A DNA stretch of 64,000 nucleotides from Emydura subglobosa (Eukaryota; Chordata; Testudines; Chelidae). Shown piece after piece: positions 11,820-22,004 of this stretch. The translations under genes and the position numbers were made by a program. Position 1 is the first letter of the stretch. Each line of letters starts with the position of its first letter. The notes below the pieces were generated by a model. That model worked only from the letters and a program-made list of their open reading frames with translations. It did no database searches and was not told the origin of the DNA. The stretch lies in the NCBI GenBank assembly GCA_007922225.1, contig ML679970.1, positions 21,006,290 through 21,070,289 of the forward strand. Direction: 5' to 3'.

Positions 11820-12900
11820 CCCCCGGAACCAAAGAACCTCGGACCCAGCTGGAAGTGCCCAGGAGTCATCATCGGGCTGTGGTGAAACTGGTCCATGATA
11901 TGCCTGCTGCTGGCCACTTGGGGCACAAGAAGACCCTAGCACAAATCTTGATATGATTCTTTTGGCCCAGAGTACACATCAGGAGGTCAGGAATTACTGC
12001 AACTCCTGCCTGGAGTGCCAACTGGTAGCCTTATAACGAGTACCCTAGCTGGTGATGGAAGTTCCTTTTGAGCAGGTCGCAATGGATCTTGTGGGATCTC
12101 CCAAAAAGTACCACTGGATTCCAGTACATACTCATGATCATAGACTATGCTACCAGGTTCCCGAGGTGGTACCGTTGCAGAGCATCACGGCCTGGACAAT
12201 CGCAGGGGAACTCCTAAAGGTCTTTACCCAGGTTGGTCTGCCGCGAGAAATACTCACTGACCAGGGCACCAACTTTACCCCCTGGCTGCTCCGGCAGGTA
12301 TGTGGACTCCTGGCAAACAATTGCACGTTTGCCCCAGACTGATGGAGAAGTCGAATGCTATAACCGGACTCTGAAGGTGATGCGGCGCAAATTCTCCCTG
12401 GGGGAGATGCACCAATGGGGCCAACTAATTCTGCCCCTGTTGCTGGAAATCAGAGAGATGCCCCAGTACTCCATGAAATTCTCCCCATTTGAATTACTGT
12501 ATGGGCACTGGCCGTGAGGGTTGCTGGACCTGATGCAGGAGACCTGGAACACTGGCTATCACCAGGCCTGTGACTCATAAAGTATGTGTTATAACTCCAG
12601 GAGCGGTTGACCCAGGCAGGAACCTTAGCAAGGAAGAACCTGAATGCTGCCCCGGAGGTTCAAGAGCAGAGCTATAACCAGGAAACACAGTCCTGAACCT
12701 TTGAACCAGGCGACCGGGTCCTACTCCTGTTACCCTCCACTGAGTCCAAACTACTGACCTTCAGGCAAAGGCCATACAAGGTCATTCAGAGAGTGGGACC
12801 GCTAACGTACAAGATTCACCAGCCAGACCAGCGGAAGAAAAAGCAACGATACCATGTCAACTTTCTGAAGCTATGGTGAGAAAGGGAGGGTCTACTGATC
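11820..12900 (+). pseudogene. Integrase remnant of the Gmr1-like element
   Basis: In order: an HHCC zinc-binding module (VHDMPAAGHLGHKKTLAQ then NSCLEC), a catalytic core with Asp in VAMDLVG, Asp in LTDQGTNF and Glu in DGEVECYNRTLK, and a C-terminal GPLTYKI...YHVNFLKLW stretch resembling the GPY/F module. Two frames are needed across the core (12052-12342 and 12233-12517), so there is at least one frameshift, and stops lie before and after. No intact integrase can be made. Confidence 0.85.
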
Positions 12901-13029
12901 ACCCTTTGCCCCCCTGAACCAGATCTGGGATCCTGGATCTCAGTGGCCAAGAACCCTGAGGAACCAAAGCTCGGAAACACCCTCAGTGAGGAACAGCTGA
13001 CACAGACCTGTGCCTACTGCAGGCCTTCT

Positions 13030-13635
13030 CAAAGACCTTCATGGCCCGGCTACGCCAAACCACTTTGGTCCACCACACCATCCAAATTGACCCAGAGGTG
13101 ATAGTCAGGGAGATGACATGGCCCCTACCACGGCAGAAGCAGGACGTCATCAAGGAGAAGGTGCAGGCCATGCTGGAATTGGGAGTCATTGAGCCATCAC
13201 AACGCAAGTGGCTCAGCCCCGTGGTAGTAGTACCTAAACCCGACGGGACACGGTGTTTTTGCATCGACTTCCAATGGGTAAACGCAATCTCCAAGTTCAA
13301 AGCCTACCCAATGCCCCACGTCGATGAGCTGCTCGACTGCTTGGGGGAAGCCTGCTTTATCACCATCCTCAACCTCATCAAGGGGTTTTGGCAAATCCCC
13401 CTCCAGCCAGCCTTGAGGGAAAAGATGGCCTTTGCCACTCACACCAGGCTCTCAGTTCACCCAGATGCCTTTTGGCCTACATGGGGCCCCCGTGACGTTC
13501 CAGAGGCTGATGGACCACATCCTGCTGGATCACACCACATATGCTGCTGCATACTTTGATGATGTGGTGATATACAGCCAGCACTGGGAAGACTATCTCA
13601 ACTGGATGGCCGCTGTGTTGTGGACCTTGTGAGGG
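13030..13635 (+). pseudogene. Reverse transcriptase remnant of the Gmr1-like element
   Basis: The first frame (13041-13559) carries GVIEPSQRKWLSPVVVVPKP, CFCIDFQWVNAIS and the palm segment ITILNLIKGFWQIPL. A second frame (13432-13632) carries QMPFGLHGAPVTFQ and the YFDD box in AAYFDDVVIYS. These are RT motifs in the right order with a frameshift near 13440. The first palm motif has Asn where the family has its catalytic Asp, so the enzyme would be dead even without the frameshift. Confidence 0.88.
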
Positions 13636-13839
13636 ACTGGCCTAACCGCCAACCCCAAGGAGTATCGGGTAGGTCGTCTCTTGCCATCCTATCTGAGGTA
13701 CACATTGGGTTGGTGGCAGGTACACTTGCTTATTGGGAAAGTTCAGGCCTTGAAAGCCTTGACCATCACCCCATGAAACAATGGGTATGCCAGTTTTTGG
13801 GTCTAGCCGGCTACTAGTAGGGTGGTTCACCCTGCTGTT

Positions 13840-14345
13840 GCTGCTGTTTTGGCCTCCCTAACTGACCTCCTAATTAAAGACTGTCCACAATGTATACACT
13901 GGACCACAGAGTGCGAGGAGGCCTTCCAGACCCTTAAGACTTGCCTCTGCCAGGAGCCAGTGCTGTAGTCTGGACTTCACATGGGACTTTGTCCTTCAGA
14001 CCAATACCTCAGAGACAGGACTCAGGGCTGTCCTTTCTCAGCAAACTGATAGGGAAGACCATCCCATCTTCAATATCAGCAGGAAGCTATTCCCTTGCCA
14101 GTGACATTACTCTGTCATCGAGAAAGAGGCCCTCGCTGTCAAATGGGCCTCCGATGCTCTCAGATATTTCCTCCTCAGTGTCCCCTTCCTGCTGGTTACG
14201 ACCATGCCCCTTGATTGACTAAACTCAATGAAGAATACCAACACCTGATTCGTGCGTTGGTACCTGGCCTTACAACTCTACGCCATCACCTTCTGTCACC
14301 AAGCAGGCAAAGACCACACCAATGCAGACTTTCTGCTTTCTGTCT
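13840..14345 (+). pseudogene. RNase H remnant of the Gmr1-like element
   Basis: Fragments in shifting frames include WTTECEEAFQTLKTCLCQEP (connection region), HREKEALAVKWASDALRYFL (RNase H-like), and LALQLYAITFCHQAGKDHTN followed by ADFLLS, the usual end of the gypsy RNase H region. Several stops and shifts separate them. It lies between the RT and the 3' LTR. Confidence 0.75.
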
Positions 14346-14409
14346 CGCTTAGGAGAACTGGAAGATGCCCACCTCCAGGACTGGGGGCCGGACTTGAGGG
14401 GTGCGTGTG

Positions 14410-14878
14410 TGTAGTGAGGCGGTGTGGCCGCCCTCTGAGTCAGAGGGGGAGGAGCCACCCTTCATGCCCAGGTAAGAGGAGCCAGACCAACCTTGCCCCT
14501 CTCTCTGGAAGTGGGTAGGCAGGACAAGTATAAAAGACAGGGCCTCTAGTGGAACATTACCCCACTGGTAGGGCCCTGGGTTGGGACGCAGTGGAGTTGG
14601 GAGGGCCCACATCCCCCTGCCACCCCACCCCTGTGGTGGCAGCTCCCCCTCTACCTGAGTCCCTAGACTGCTTTGATGTGTAGCCTATACATTACTGTTT
14701 GGCTCTCCCTAAAGGCCTAGCACTCACAGACTGCGTACTTGCCCTGCCCTGCCTGAGGGCCAGGGGCAATTGACTGTTTATTGGCTAATTCCCCCTGTCA
14801 GTAGATGGTGATTGAGTGAGGCGGTGTGGCCTCCCTCTGACCCAGAGGAGGAGGTAGAGTAACTGGCACCCACCTACA
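14410..14878 (+). repeat. 3' LTR of the Gmr1-like element (469 bp)
   Basis: It shares the TGTAGTGAGG start, the TATAAAAG box at about 14532, the CACTGGTAGGGCCCTGGG segment and the CTACA end with the 5' LTR. It lacks a block of about 340 bp. By eye the copies differ at many positions, which suggests an old insertion. Confidence 0.85.
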
Positions 14879-14884
14879 CTTAGG

Positions 14885-15030
14885 AACGTCAAAGTTCTAA
14901 TTCTGACTTTGCCACTGAGTCACTGTGTGACTTCAGGCAAGTTACTTCACCTCTCTGTGTCTCTTTTTCCCCTTTTGTAAAGTAGCTCCTAGGCAGCTGT
15001 AAAGATTAATTATCTAATATTCAGTATGAC
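14885..15030 (+). repeat. MIR/CORE-SINE-like copy, interrupted by the Gmr1-like element
   Basis: The order TTGCCACTGAGTCACTGTGTGAC, then CAGGCAAGTTACTTCACCTC, then CTGTGTCTC matches the MIR core. The 5' flank of the LTR element (GTGGCTTAA, up to 9336) could be the missing beginning of the same SINE. Confidence 0.65.
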
Positions 15031-15204
15031 GTGTAAGGGAAGGGTGTAATTCTTTCACCCTAATTTGCTTTATTACTAAAACCTGTAGCACACAAGATAG
15101 TGTAAGACAGGAAATCATCATAGAATGTGTTGCACTGTGAAATATAAATCACATAATTTCCTTATATGTTGATGACAGATTCTTATATGTTAAATGCTCT
15201 CTCT

Positions 15205-15449
15205 TAGGGCTAGTCTACACTTAAAACTTACAGCAGCACAGCTGTATCAGTACAATTGTACCACTGTAAGAGCTCTCCCACAGCCATAATAAAACCACCT
15301 AAATGAGCAACATTAGCTGTGTTGGCAAGAGAGCATCTCCTGCCAACAAGCGCTTAAGCCGGCAAAATTTATATCGTTCAGGGGTGTGTTTTCACATCTC
15401 TGAGCAACAAGATTTTTGCCAGCGTAAGTGTTCATGTAGACAAGGCCTT
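15205..15449. mobile_element. TIR-type MITE, reverse orientation
   Basis: The termini are GGGCTAGTCTACAC and GTAGACAAGGCC, flanked on both sides by TTA. Internal blocks (CAGCAGCACAGCTGTATCAG, AAGCCGGCAAAATTTATATC) match the element at 5497 in inverted order. Confidence 0.7.
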
Positions 15450-17731
15450 ACATACTATGCAGATTCCTTAAAACCAATTATTCCAGCCACTGGGGACTCT
15501 TCTGTGTAAATGTGTCTCAAAAATGTTTGGAGAGACTTCCACTGAGATGGATGTCAGATAAGTATAAATGTTTGGCTGTTTGGTTGGCTCAAAGAAATTT
15601 AGATTTGACGGGCAAGATCTTCAGAAACAGGAGCCTAAATTTAGGTTTCTAAATCCATATTTAGGCACCTGAATAAGTGGCCTGATTTTGATATACTGAG
15701 CAGCCAGCAGCTCCCACTAGGAAAGTATACCCTTTCCTCTATCAGTTAATAATCCCTTCCTCATCCTATCATACTCCCTCTACATTGACAGAAACATGAA
15801 TCCAAGATCTGACATGAGATAAGGTGATTGTTACTGCTTCCAGTATTTGGTGTCAAGTGCTCAAGCACTATACATTATTAATAATATAATCAGATTTTCC
15901 AGGGACTCTTTTTTTAGCCAATGGAAAGATCTTAGGATTCAAACTTTGTCAAATGTAATGCCATTTGGAGTAGATACTATCCAGAGTAATCATCACCCAG
16001 ACAGTAAATCATTTCTTATACCGAAACATTAAGGATTAGGATGAAAAATATTAAGTGACTGGAGAACAGAATATACTTATGACAAGTGGTCAGATACCCG
16101 TGGACAAGTCCCGAGAGTTTACATGAATAAAGGATAAGTGTATTAACAGAACATATGACACGAGCAATGAAGACCACAGTAAGAAATGTAACAAGTGTCA
16201 AACTGAGTCCAGAATGCTTGGTATATACAGCACTGAGGGGTTTCAGTATGGAGGATATGCTGTTATTATTAGTATCCCTGCAGATAGATGGTCATGACTT
16301 TTACAGAAAAATCAAGAAGACAGGAGCTGAGGAGTACAGGTTATAAGCACCTCCTCTGAGGTACTCAGAACTCTCACTGCCACAGAAGTCAGTGGGAGTT
16401 GTGAGCGTTGTGCACCTTGCAATAAGTATCAAAACCACAGTAGTTCAGCCCCTAAAGCCTTGGTTACCCAGGCATTTCACTTAAATCTGCCATTGTTGCT
16501 GTAGCACCAGTGTAGATCCACTGATGGTAGCCACAGTGGAAGCACTAGTGCTGACCATTAGCTCAGTATTCGTTCTGCAAGCAGGGGTTAGACAATAAGG
16601 TGGTCAGCCTGCAGTAGCTCCCACAAGTGGAATTGCATAAGTGGTAATGCAACAGTGGAAGATTTTTAAGAAAAATGGTAGTGAAGTCACAATCTTGGTT
16701 AGACAAAGTGAATCAAAGGATGACAAATAAAGGGTTGTGTCGAGAGAAAACTAGACTACTCTAGAGTTACAAAAGTAAGAGATCTTGAGTTCATGTCTTG
16801 TTGGTTCCTCTTTTTATTTTAGTGAGTTAAAATATTATAATGATAGTTTGAGGAAGTCTGTCAAGCGGGTAGAGGTGGTGGAGTTGAGATAAGCATTGGA
16901 AAGCTAGGCAAGAGAAGTGAGTCTTAAGGAGGGATTTGAAGGAGGGGAGTGAGATTGCAATGAGAAAAGTTAAATCTTTTTATAGCTGGTGCTGAATATT
17001 CCCAGTATTCACAATCCACAAGTCTGCCTCTTCCTTCTCAGTGGGTCAAGCTAAGCATCAAGGGAAGTTCTTGAGGGAGCTGTTCAATTGCTGGAGCAAA
17101 GGACTGCAACCAAAAGGGGATGGATTAGAGGGCTATGGAGAAACAAAATGAAAATGAGCAGAATCACCCCTGTCTTTTGATAAAATATGTAGAATGTGCC
17201 CAGACATGGGCTAACTGAAGGCCAACATTTTTGTAATTCTCTAAACTTTGACTATTCAGACTGCATTATAGAACTAGGGTCCAGTGCTGCTTCTGTTGAA
17301 GGCAATAGGTGTTTTATGATTGACTTCAGTGAGAGCAGAATTAGTCCCTTAACACGCACTCACTGTTTAGGGCCAGATCTTAACTGTGGAATTCACCTGA
17401 ACTATAGCTTCATGCTGTCCAGCATTGTCTGAGTGTCTTCTTTTACCTTTTTTTAGAGATCTGTTTTAAAGTTAATAGACGATTTATACAAATAATAATT
17501 AGTTAATATTTCTAAAGTGCATATGAAGATGAAAAGTGCATTATAAATGCAGGCATCATTGAGAATGTAAGACATTTACAGCCAAAAGCACCAATTGAAG
17601 GTTCAATACCATGTCATGAGTTGGAATTCAAGATACTACAGGGACTGGATCCATTATATCCAGATTAGATTAGATCAAATGGACTTTTCTGCTGATTCTT
17701 CTATTAAAACGTTTCATATGTTCTAACACGC
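15450..17731. other. Intergenic, no gene recognised
   Basis: Fragments of hairpin-type repeats occur at 15608-15690 and 17268-17355. A MITE-like remnant lies near 16455-16560, and a CORE-SINE-like 3' fragment near 17485-17565. No exon is supported. Confidence 0.5.
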
Positions 17732-18658
17732 TGTGACATTCCAGGGTGCAATCCAGATCCGTGAGGGGCTGTCACCACCTGCCCTGCAACCCGGGGCACT
17801 CACAAATAGCCTGCTAGCATGCAGGTAACACCCTGAATGTCTGTGTATAACCTCAGTCTACCAGCACACTTCAGTCACACTCTGACTTCCACCAGTTTTC
17901 GTTACCACCTGTAGGGTGACCCCAACACACTCCCAGTCCTGGATTTCCCCCCCAAAAAGCATGTGTTCTGCACCTTCCAGACCTATCCTGAACATTCCAG
18001 ATATATTTGGTCTGTTACCCCTCTAAGGGGATCAAGATACAACAACTTGCTCCTTTTAAATGGAGTTACCCCTCAGTTCACAACACTGGCTTTGTTTTGA
18101 TTAAAAATAAAATACGTTTATTTAACAAAAGAAGATAGGATTGTGAGTGCAAGTAATGAGGTATTAAAGTCAGAAATGGTTAAAAAAAAAAAGTGCTTCC
18201 TAGTACTAGACTTGGTTCAAGGTGAAATTCTTACCATAGTTTTTCAGTAGCATTGCTGACCAAGTTTTAGGTCCGGATCTGCTCCCAAGGTCCAATGGCT
18301 GTTTCTTTTATCTTCTTAGGTACAAAAAGAGAGATGGACAGAGAGGGAGAACTCAGAATGTTTTTGCCCCTCACTTTTATAGTTCATTGACCCTTTGAAA
18401 TGCATTTTTCCTGAGAGTGACCCCTAGATAAAATTCTTTCCAGCTGAGAGCAAGAAGACATGGAATCTGATGGGGAAGAGGTGTTATGCAATTGCTGTTC
18501 ACCTCTGTTTGCTAAGATGCAGATCTGTTTGTCTCTTGCCTTTCTCCCTCTTCCATGCCAAAGAATGGCCACTTAATAGTGACAGCCGATCAACTTTGAT
18601 GACACCTGAGTCGGAAATCTTTAGATAAGTGGGCAGAGCAGCATCATATAGCGTGTCA
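17732..18658 (-). mobile_element. Probable degenerate solo LTR
   Basis: On the minus strand the block reads TATA-type CTATAAAAG (18374-18382), then about 250 bp later AATAAA (18117-18122), and ends ...TGTCACA at 17732. This is LTR-like layout. I could not find a clear target duplication, and the start near 18658 is a guess. No coding sequence is seen. Confidence 0.4.
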
Positions 18659-18904
18659 GTAATGTCTGTTCTTTGTCCACCTAGAATTTGATGGTCTTTT
18701 TTCAGGAAATAAACAGGTGGAAAAGTTGAATGCTGTGCCCCAGTTTGATGCTATAGCCACTGCATGTCTGGATTCTGTAGTAAATAGGCTGCACAGAGAG
18801 GATGTCACAAGCACCATATCCAAAGCAGTGATGCACCTTCACGAGTTCTGTCCTTTGGTTTTTCCCTCAGTCTTTCTTCTTTTGTTCAGTGAAGCATCAG
18901 CATA

Positions 18905-19130
18905 ATAATTAACACCTTGTCCTCCACTTTCCAGCCAATAATCTCAAAGCATTTTATAACCATTAATAAATTAAACAACCCCTATGAGATGGGTCAGTAT
19001 AATTAACACCATTCAATAGATGGGGAAGTTGAAGCACAGAGGAGGTAAAGATCTTGCCCAGTGTCACACGTATCAGGAATAGAACCCAGCAGTCCTGACT
19101 CCCCATCCTCTGCTCTAAAAATCTGATCCA
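18905..19130 (-). repeat. MIR/CORE-SINE-like copy
   Basis: On the + strand it reads ATAGATGGGGAAGTTGAAGC, then ACAGAGGAGG and CTTGCCCAGTGTCACACG, then AGAACCCAGCAGTCCTGACT. This is the reversed MIR order over most of its length. Confidence 0.75.
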
Positions 19131-19319
19131 GCTCCTATTGCAATCAACATTAAGACTCGTATGAACTGCATTGGGCTAGATCAGGCTGTAAGATCCCATT
19201 CTCACATAAACCTTTGTTGTTTGATTCTCTCTAAAGTAATATAATATAAATATTATGTGATGTATTGTCTGCAATGGACTGTATTCTAGACAGGAATATA
19301 ATATACAGTAGGTCTCAAC

Positions 19320-19560
19320 AGATTATAACAATTTTAATAGTAACTTCTATCTACCACACTCTAAATGCTTTACAAACATTAAGGAATAAACCTTACAAAA
19401 CCACTGTGAAGCAGGCATTATTATCTCCAAGTGACACATGGAGAAACTGAGTTACGCTGCAGAGATGGCAAGCGTCTTGCCCAAAGTTACAAGGAAAATC
19501 TGTGTAGGCGCAGGGAAAAGAATCCAGGTCTGCTCATTTCTGCACATTCCACAAGCCACT
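19320..19560 (-). repeat. MIR/CORE-SINE-like copy
   Basis: It contains ATGCTTTACAAACATTAAGG, GTGACACATGGAGAAACTGA and CTTGCCCAAAGTTACAAGG in reversed MIR order. It sits close to the previous copy and is a separate insertion by its repeated order of blocks. Confidence 0.75.
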
Positions 19561-19569
19561 CCCCTTCTT

Positions 19570-21180
19570 TCCCTGATCTGAAAATTCAAGTTTGGGCTAA
19601 CACTAGGGTTTTGGTTTTTTAATGTGTTTGTAAACAACTTCATTAATCCTATCTCCTTAATGATCTAAAAAAAATCCCATTTTTCTGTGGTCATTTTTTT
19701 TCCCAGGCCCACAAGCTAGCTAGACCTGCACTGATGATGTGATTTGCATGTCTGCAACAATATATTAAAGTAAATGCAGAATAATAAAGCTGCCAAGATG
19801 CAGAGCAGCATACAGCTTAAGTCTCTAATACATAACCTGAATGCCAGAGATCTTACAGAACCCCCATTCCAGCTGCTCCAATGGTTGGCTTTTACATAGA
19901 CATTCCTTAACAAATGTATCTGGATATGATTCTTAAATTGCCATTTTTAATGCATGAACAAATTTTTTTGTATAACATATTCTTGTTTCCAAAGTGTTAT
20001 GGTCACAATAGCAATTAAAGGGAACTTGAAGAGAAATAAGAATTAGATTTGCGCTTTTTTGTCCTAGTCTTTAAATCTGAAAGTTTGCAAGAGGAAATTT
20101 TGTTTAATCATTTCAGTTCCTTCATTTCCTTATAAATTTTAGGAATGGCAAGTTGTTGATCCATGACTAGGTCTTCCAGGCACTATACAATAAAAATAAT
20201 AATTTATATATAAATATTGTGTACTATTAGTGATTATTTAAAATATATAGTAATTATATACACTACTTATAAATAATATATATACTATTATGTTACTTAG
20301 TATTAGTAGTACCCAGGTTCTCTTAAATCACAGAGTTGACTCTCAGATGGATTAGTGTATCCTGTCATTCTTACCAAATAGATAATTATCTTTAAATTTT
20401 ATGTCCTCATCAGTGTTCTAGACGTTTTACACACTGGTCTGGAGATCAGTTCTCTGCCCTGATGAGTCTGCAAACACTTATGCATGTACTGAACTTTAAA
20501 CATGAGTAATTCCATTGATTTGTGAATATTCACATGCTTAAAAGTGCATGTAAGAGTTTACAGGATCCAAGCCATACAACCACATACAAATGATGAAAGA
20601 TAGGATGTAATGAAAAGCAAGTGATCAAACAATGACATTTTGCACCTATCTTGTTGTTAGGTTTATGATTTTTGTTTGGATGAGATTTTGAGGGAGATGA
20701 TTCTCAATCACCCAACTTGTTCACACTTCACTGAGGAGAGGACTAGGAATTTTAGACTTTTTGAAAAAAGTGAGATTTAGGACAGGATGGAATGTGGCTG
20801 CATGCATGCCTGGAGAAGTTTCAGTAGGAGGGGGCCTGGTGGAAGAAAGCCTAGAGCAGAGAGGGGAAGACAGTCCGGAGGCTTGGATGGAATGATACGG
20901 GTAAAAAGGGAGCAAAAAGAGCAAGCAGTGAGTGCCATGCAACATATTATTGGAGAATATATGTAATTAATATTGCTAATGCATACATGACACTTTCAAA
21001 GTGCTGTATAAACATCAGCTAATTAACACAGGTGTGGATTTATCTATTTTATTCATCATAATATGTCCTTGCCTATTCTTCTTTTCTAGACGGCTTATCT
21101 GCCAGGCCACCCATCTACCCATGGCATTTCTGTCCTCACCCATCTACCCATGATATTTCTAATGTGCCCTTAACCACAAT
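19570..21180. other. Intergenic, AT-rich; hairpin repeat inside
   Basis: An AT-rich low-complexity stretch lies at about 20185-20310. At 20445-20585 an imperfect hairpin repeat reads CTGCAAACACTTATGCATGT and, on the far side, its near-complement. A MITE-like remnant starts near 21187. No gene is seen. Confidence 0.5.
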
Positions 21181-21769
21181 GACCAAAGGATTGTCTACAT
21201 GGGGAAGTTCACCAGCATGCTGATACTGCCCTAGTTCTGCTGGTGTAGGTTACTCCCCGTGGAGGAGGGACGCACTCACACCTTGCAGAGTAAGTCCACA
21301 GGGGCAGGGATACTGCTGTAGTATGGTGGTGTGACTGCCCCCTTCCCCCCCCCCACTGTGCTGCACCCGAAATTTCCCCCAGGCCCTAAGCCCTGACAAA
21401 CACTCCAGTGTCCTGGCCCTGTCTGCTCTTCCTACAGAGCTAAAATCCATCCCAGCCGCCCCAGGAGAGCCCAGGACTGGAGCCCTGTGCATAGCTGCCC
21501 CGCAGCAGGCAAACTGTAGCCACTGGGCCGGAGCCATCCTCTCACGGGCGGGCGGCCACAGGGCACCGGGGGGGGAGGGAGGGGGGCTGCACGTGCCCAG
21601 CACCAGAGGCCCTGGGGAGAGGGCGTGGCTGGAGCCTGTGGAGTGAGGGAGATGCTTGGTGACTCGAACGGGACGCCCAGCCCAGTCCAGCACAAGGCCG
21701 GGAATCCAAAATGGCCGCCCAGACGCAGGCATTGGACACGCCACCGACTGGCCAAGGCGAGCGTGCTTG

Positions 21770-21779
21770 GACACGTGAC
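21770..21779 (+). promoter_or_regulatory. CLEAR-like E-box (GACACGTGAC)
   Basis: The motif matches the TFEB/MiT palindrome GTCACGTGAC at 9 of 10 positions and contains an intact CACGTG core. It sits roughly 180 bp before the inferred RAB7A transcription start. USF or MYC/MAX could equally bind a CACGTG core. Confidence 0.5.
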
Positions 21780-21857
21780 GCGGGCCCAGCCCCGCTGGCG
21801 CCCGCCCCACGCCCCCGGCCGCCTATCCAGTGCGTGCTGACGTCGAAATGCCGGAAG

Positions 21858-21867
21858 GTCCCGTGAC
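21858..21867 (+). promoter_or_regulatory. Second CLEAR-like motif (GTCCCGTGAC)
   Basis: The motif matches GTCACGTGAC at 9 of 10 positions, but the mismatch breaks the CACGTG core (CCCGTG). It lies between two ETS cores, so it may be coincidental or a weak site. Confidence 0.3.
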
Positions 21868-21949
21868 CGGAAGCTGGCGAGGGAGAGGCGGAAGTGAAAG
21901 CGGGGAGGCTGTTGTTTGGCCCTATTAAAGCGGAGCCGAGGCTGCCGAA

Positions 21950-22004
21950 GGGCGCAGAGAAGGCAGCGCGGCTTGGAGTGGGTGTCGTAGGGCTGTCGAG
22001 TGCG
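21950..22004 (+). other. RAB7A: RAB7A exon 1, non-coding 5'UTR (start approximate)
   Basis: A strong donor (TGCG|GTGAGT) at 22005 closes a GC-rich stretch without an ATG, directly downstream of the promoter elements. A non-coding first exon with the ATG in exon 2 is the known RAB7A arrangement. The 3' boundary is well supported. The 5' boundary is placed only by the TATA-like box and would need transcript data. Confidence 0.7.

Larger units (their letters stand above)
9337..14878 (+). mobile_element. Degenerate Gmr1-like Ty3/gypsy LTR retrotransposon with integrase before RT
   Basis: The LTRs are 9337-10144 and 14410-14878, both opening TGTAGTGAGG and closing CTACA. The flanking 5-mers CTTAA and CTTAG are a one-mismatch target duplication. 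Between the LTRs, in order, are a Gln-rich gag-like start, a protease-region remnant, integrase, reverse transcriptase and RNase H. Integrase upstream of RT is the order described for Gmr1 elements and opposite to most Ty3/gypsy elements. All reading frames are broken by stops and shifts, so the copy is inactive. A second element's solo LTR sits inside it (10761-11499). The original insertion appears to have split a MIR-like SINE. Confidence 0.88.
21500..21950 (+). promoter_or_regulatory. RAB7A: RAB7A CpG-island promoter
   Basis: This GC-rich, CpG-rich stretch directly precedes the non-coding first exon. Seen in it are three ETS-type cores (CCGGAAG near 21851 and 21867, GCGGAAGTG near 21888), a near-CRE TGACGTCG (21838-21845), two E-box/CLEAR-like motifs (21770-21779 and 21858-21867), a G-run cluster with quadruplex potential (21568-21586), and a weak TATA-like TATTAAAG at about 21923. 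ETS plus CpG content fits a housekeeping promoter. The start of transcription at about 21950 is inferred, not seen. Confidence 0.8.

Noticed and set aside
21250..21810. 186-codon antisense frame upstream of RAB7A
   Set aside because: It lies in the GC-rich promoter, has a random-looking composition, and overlaps other frames.
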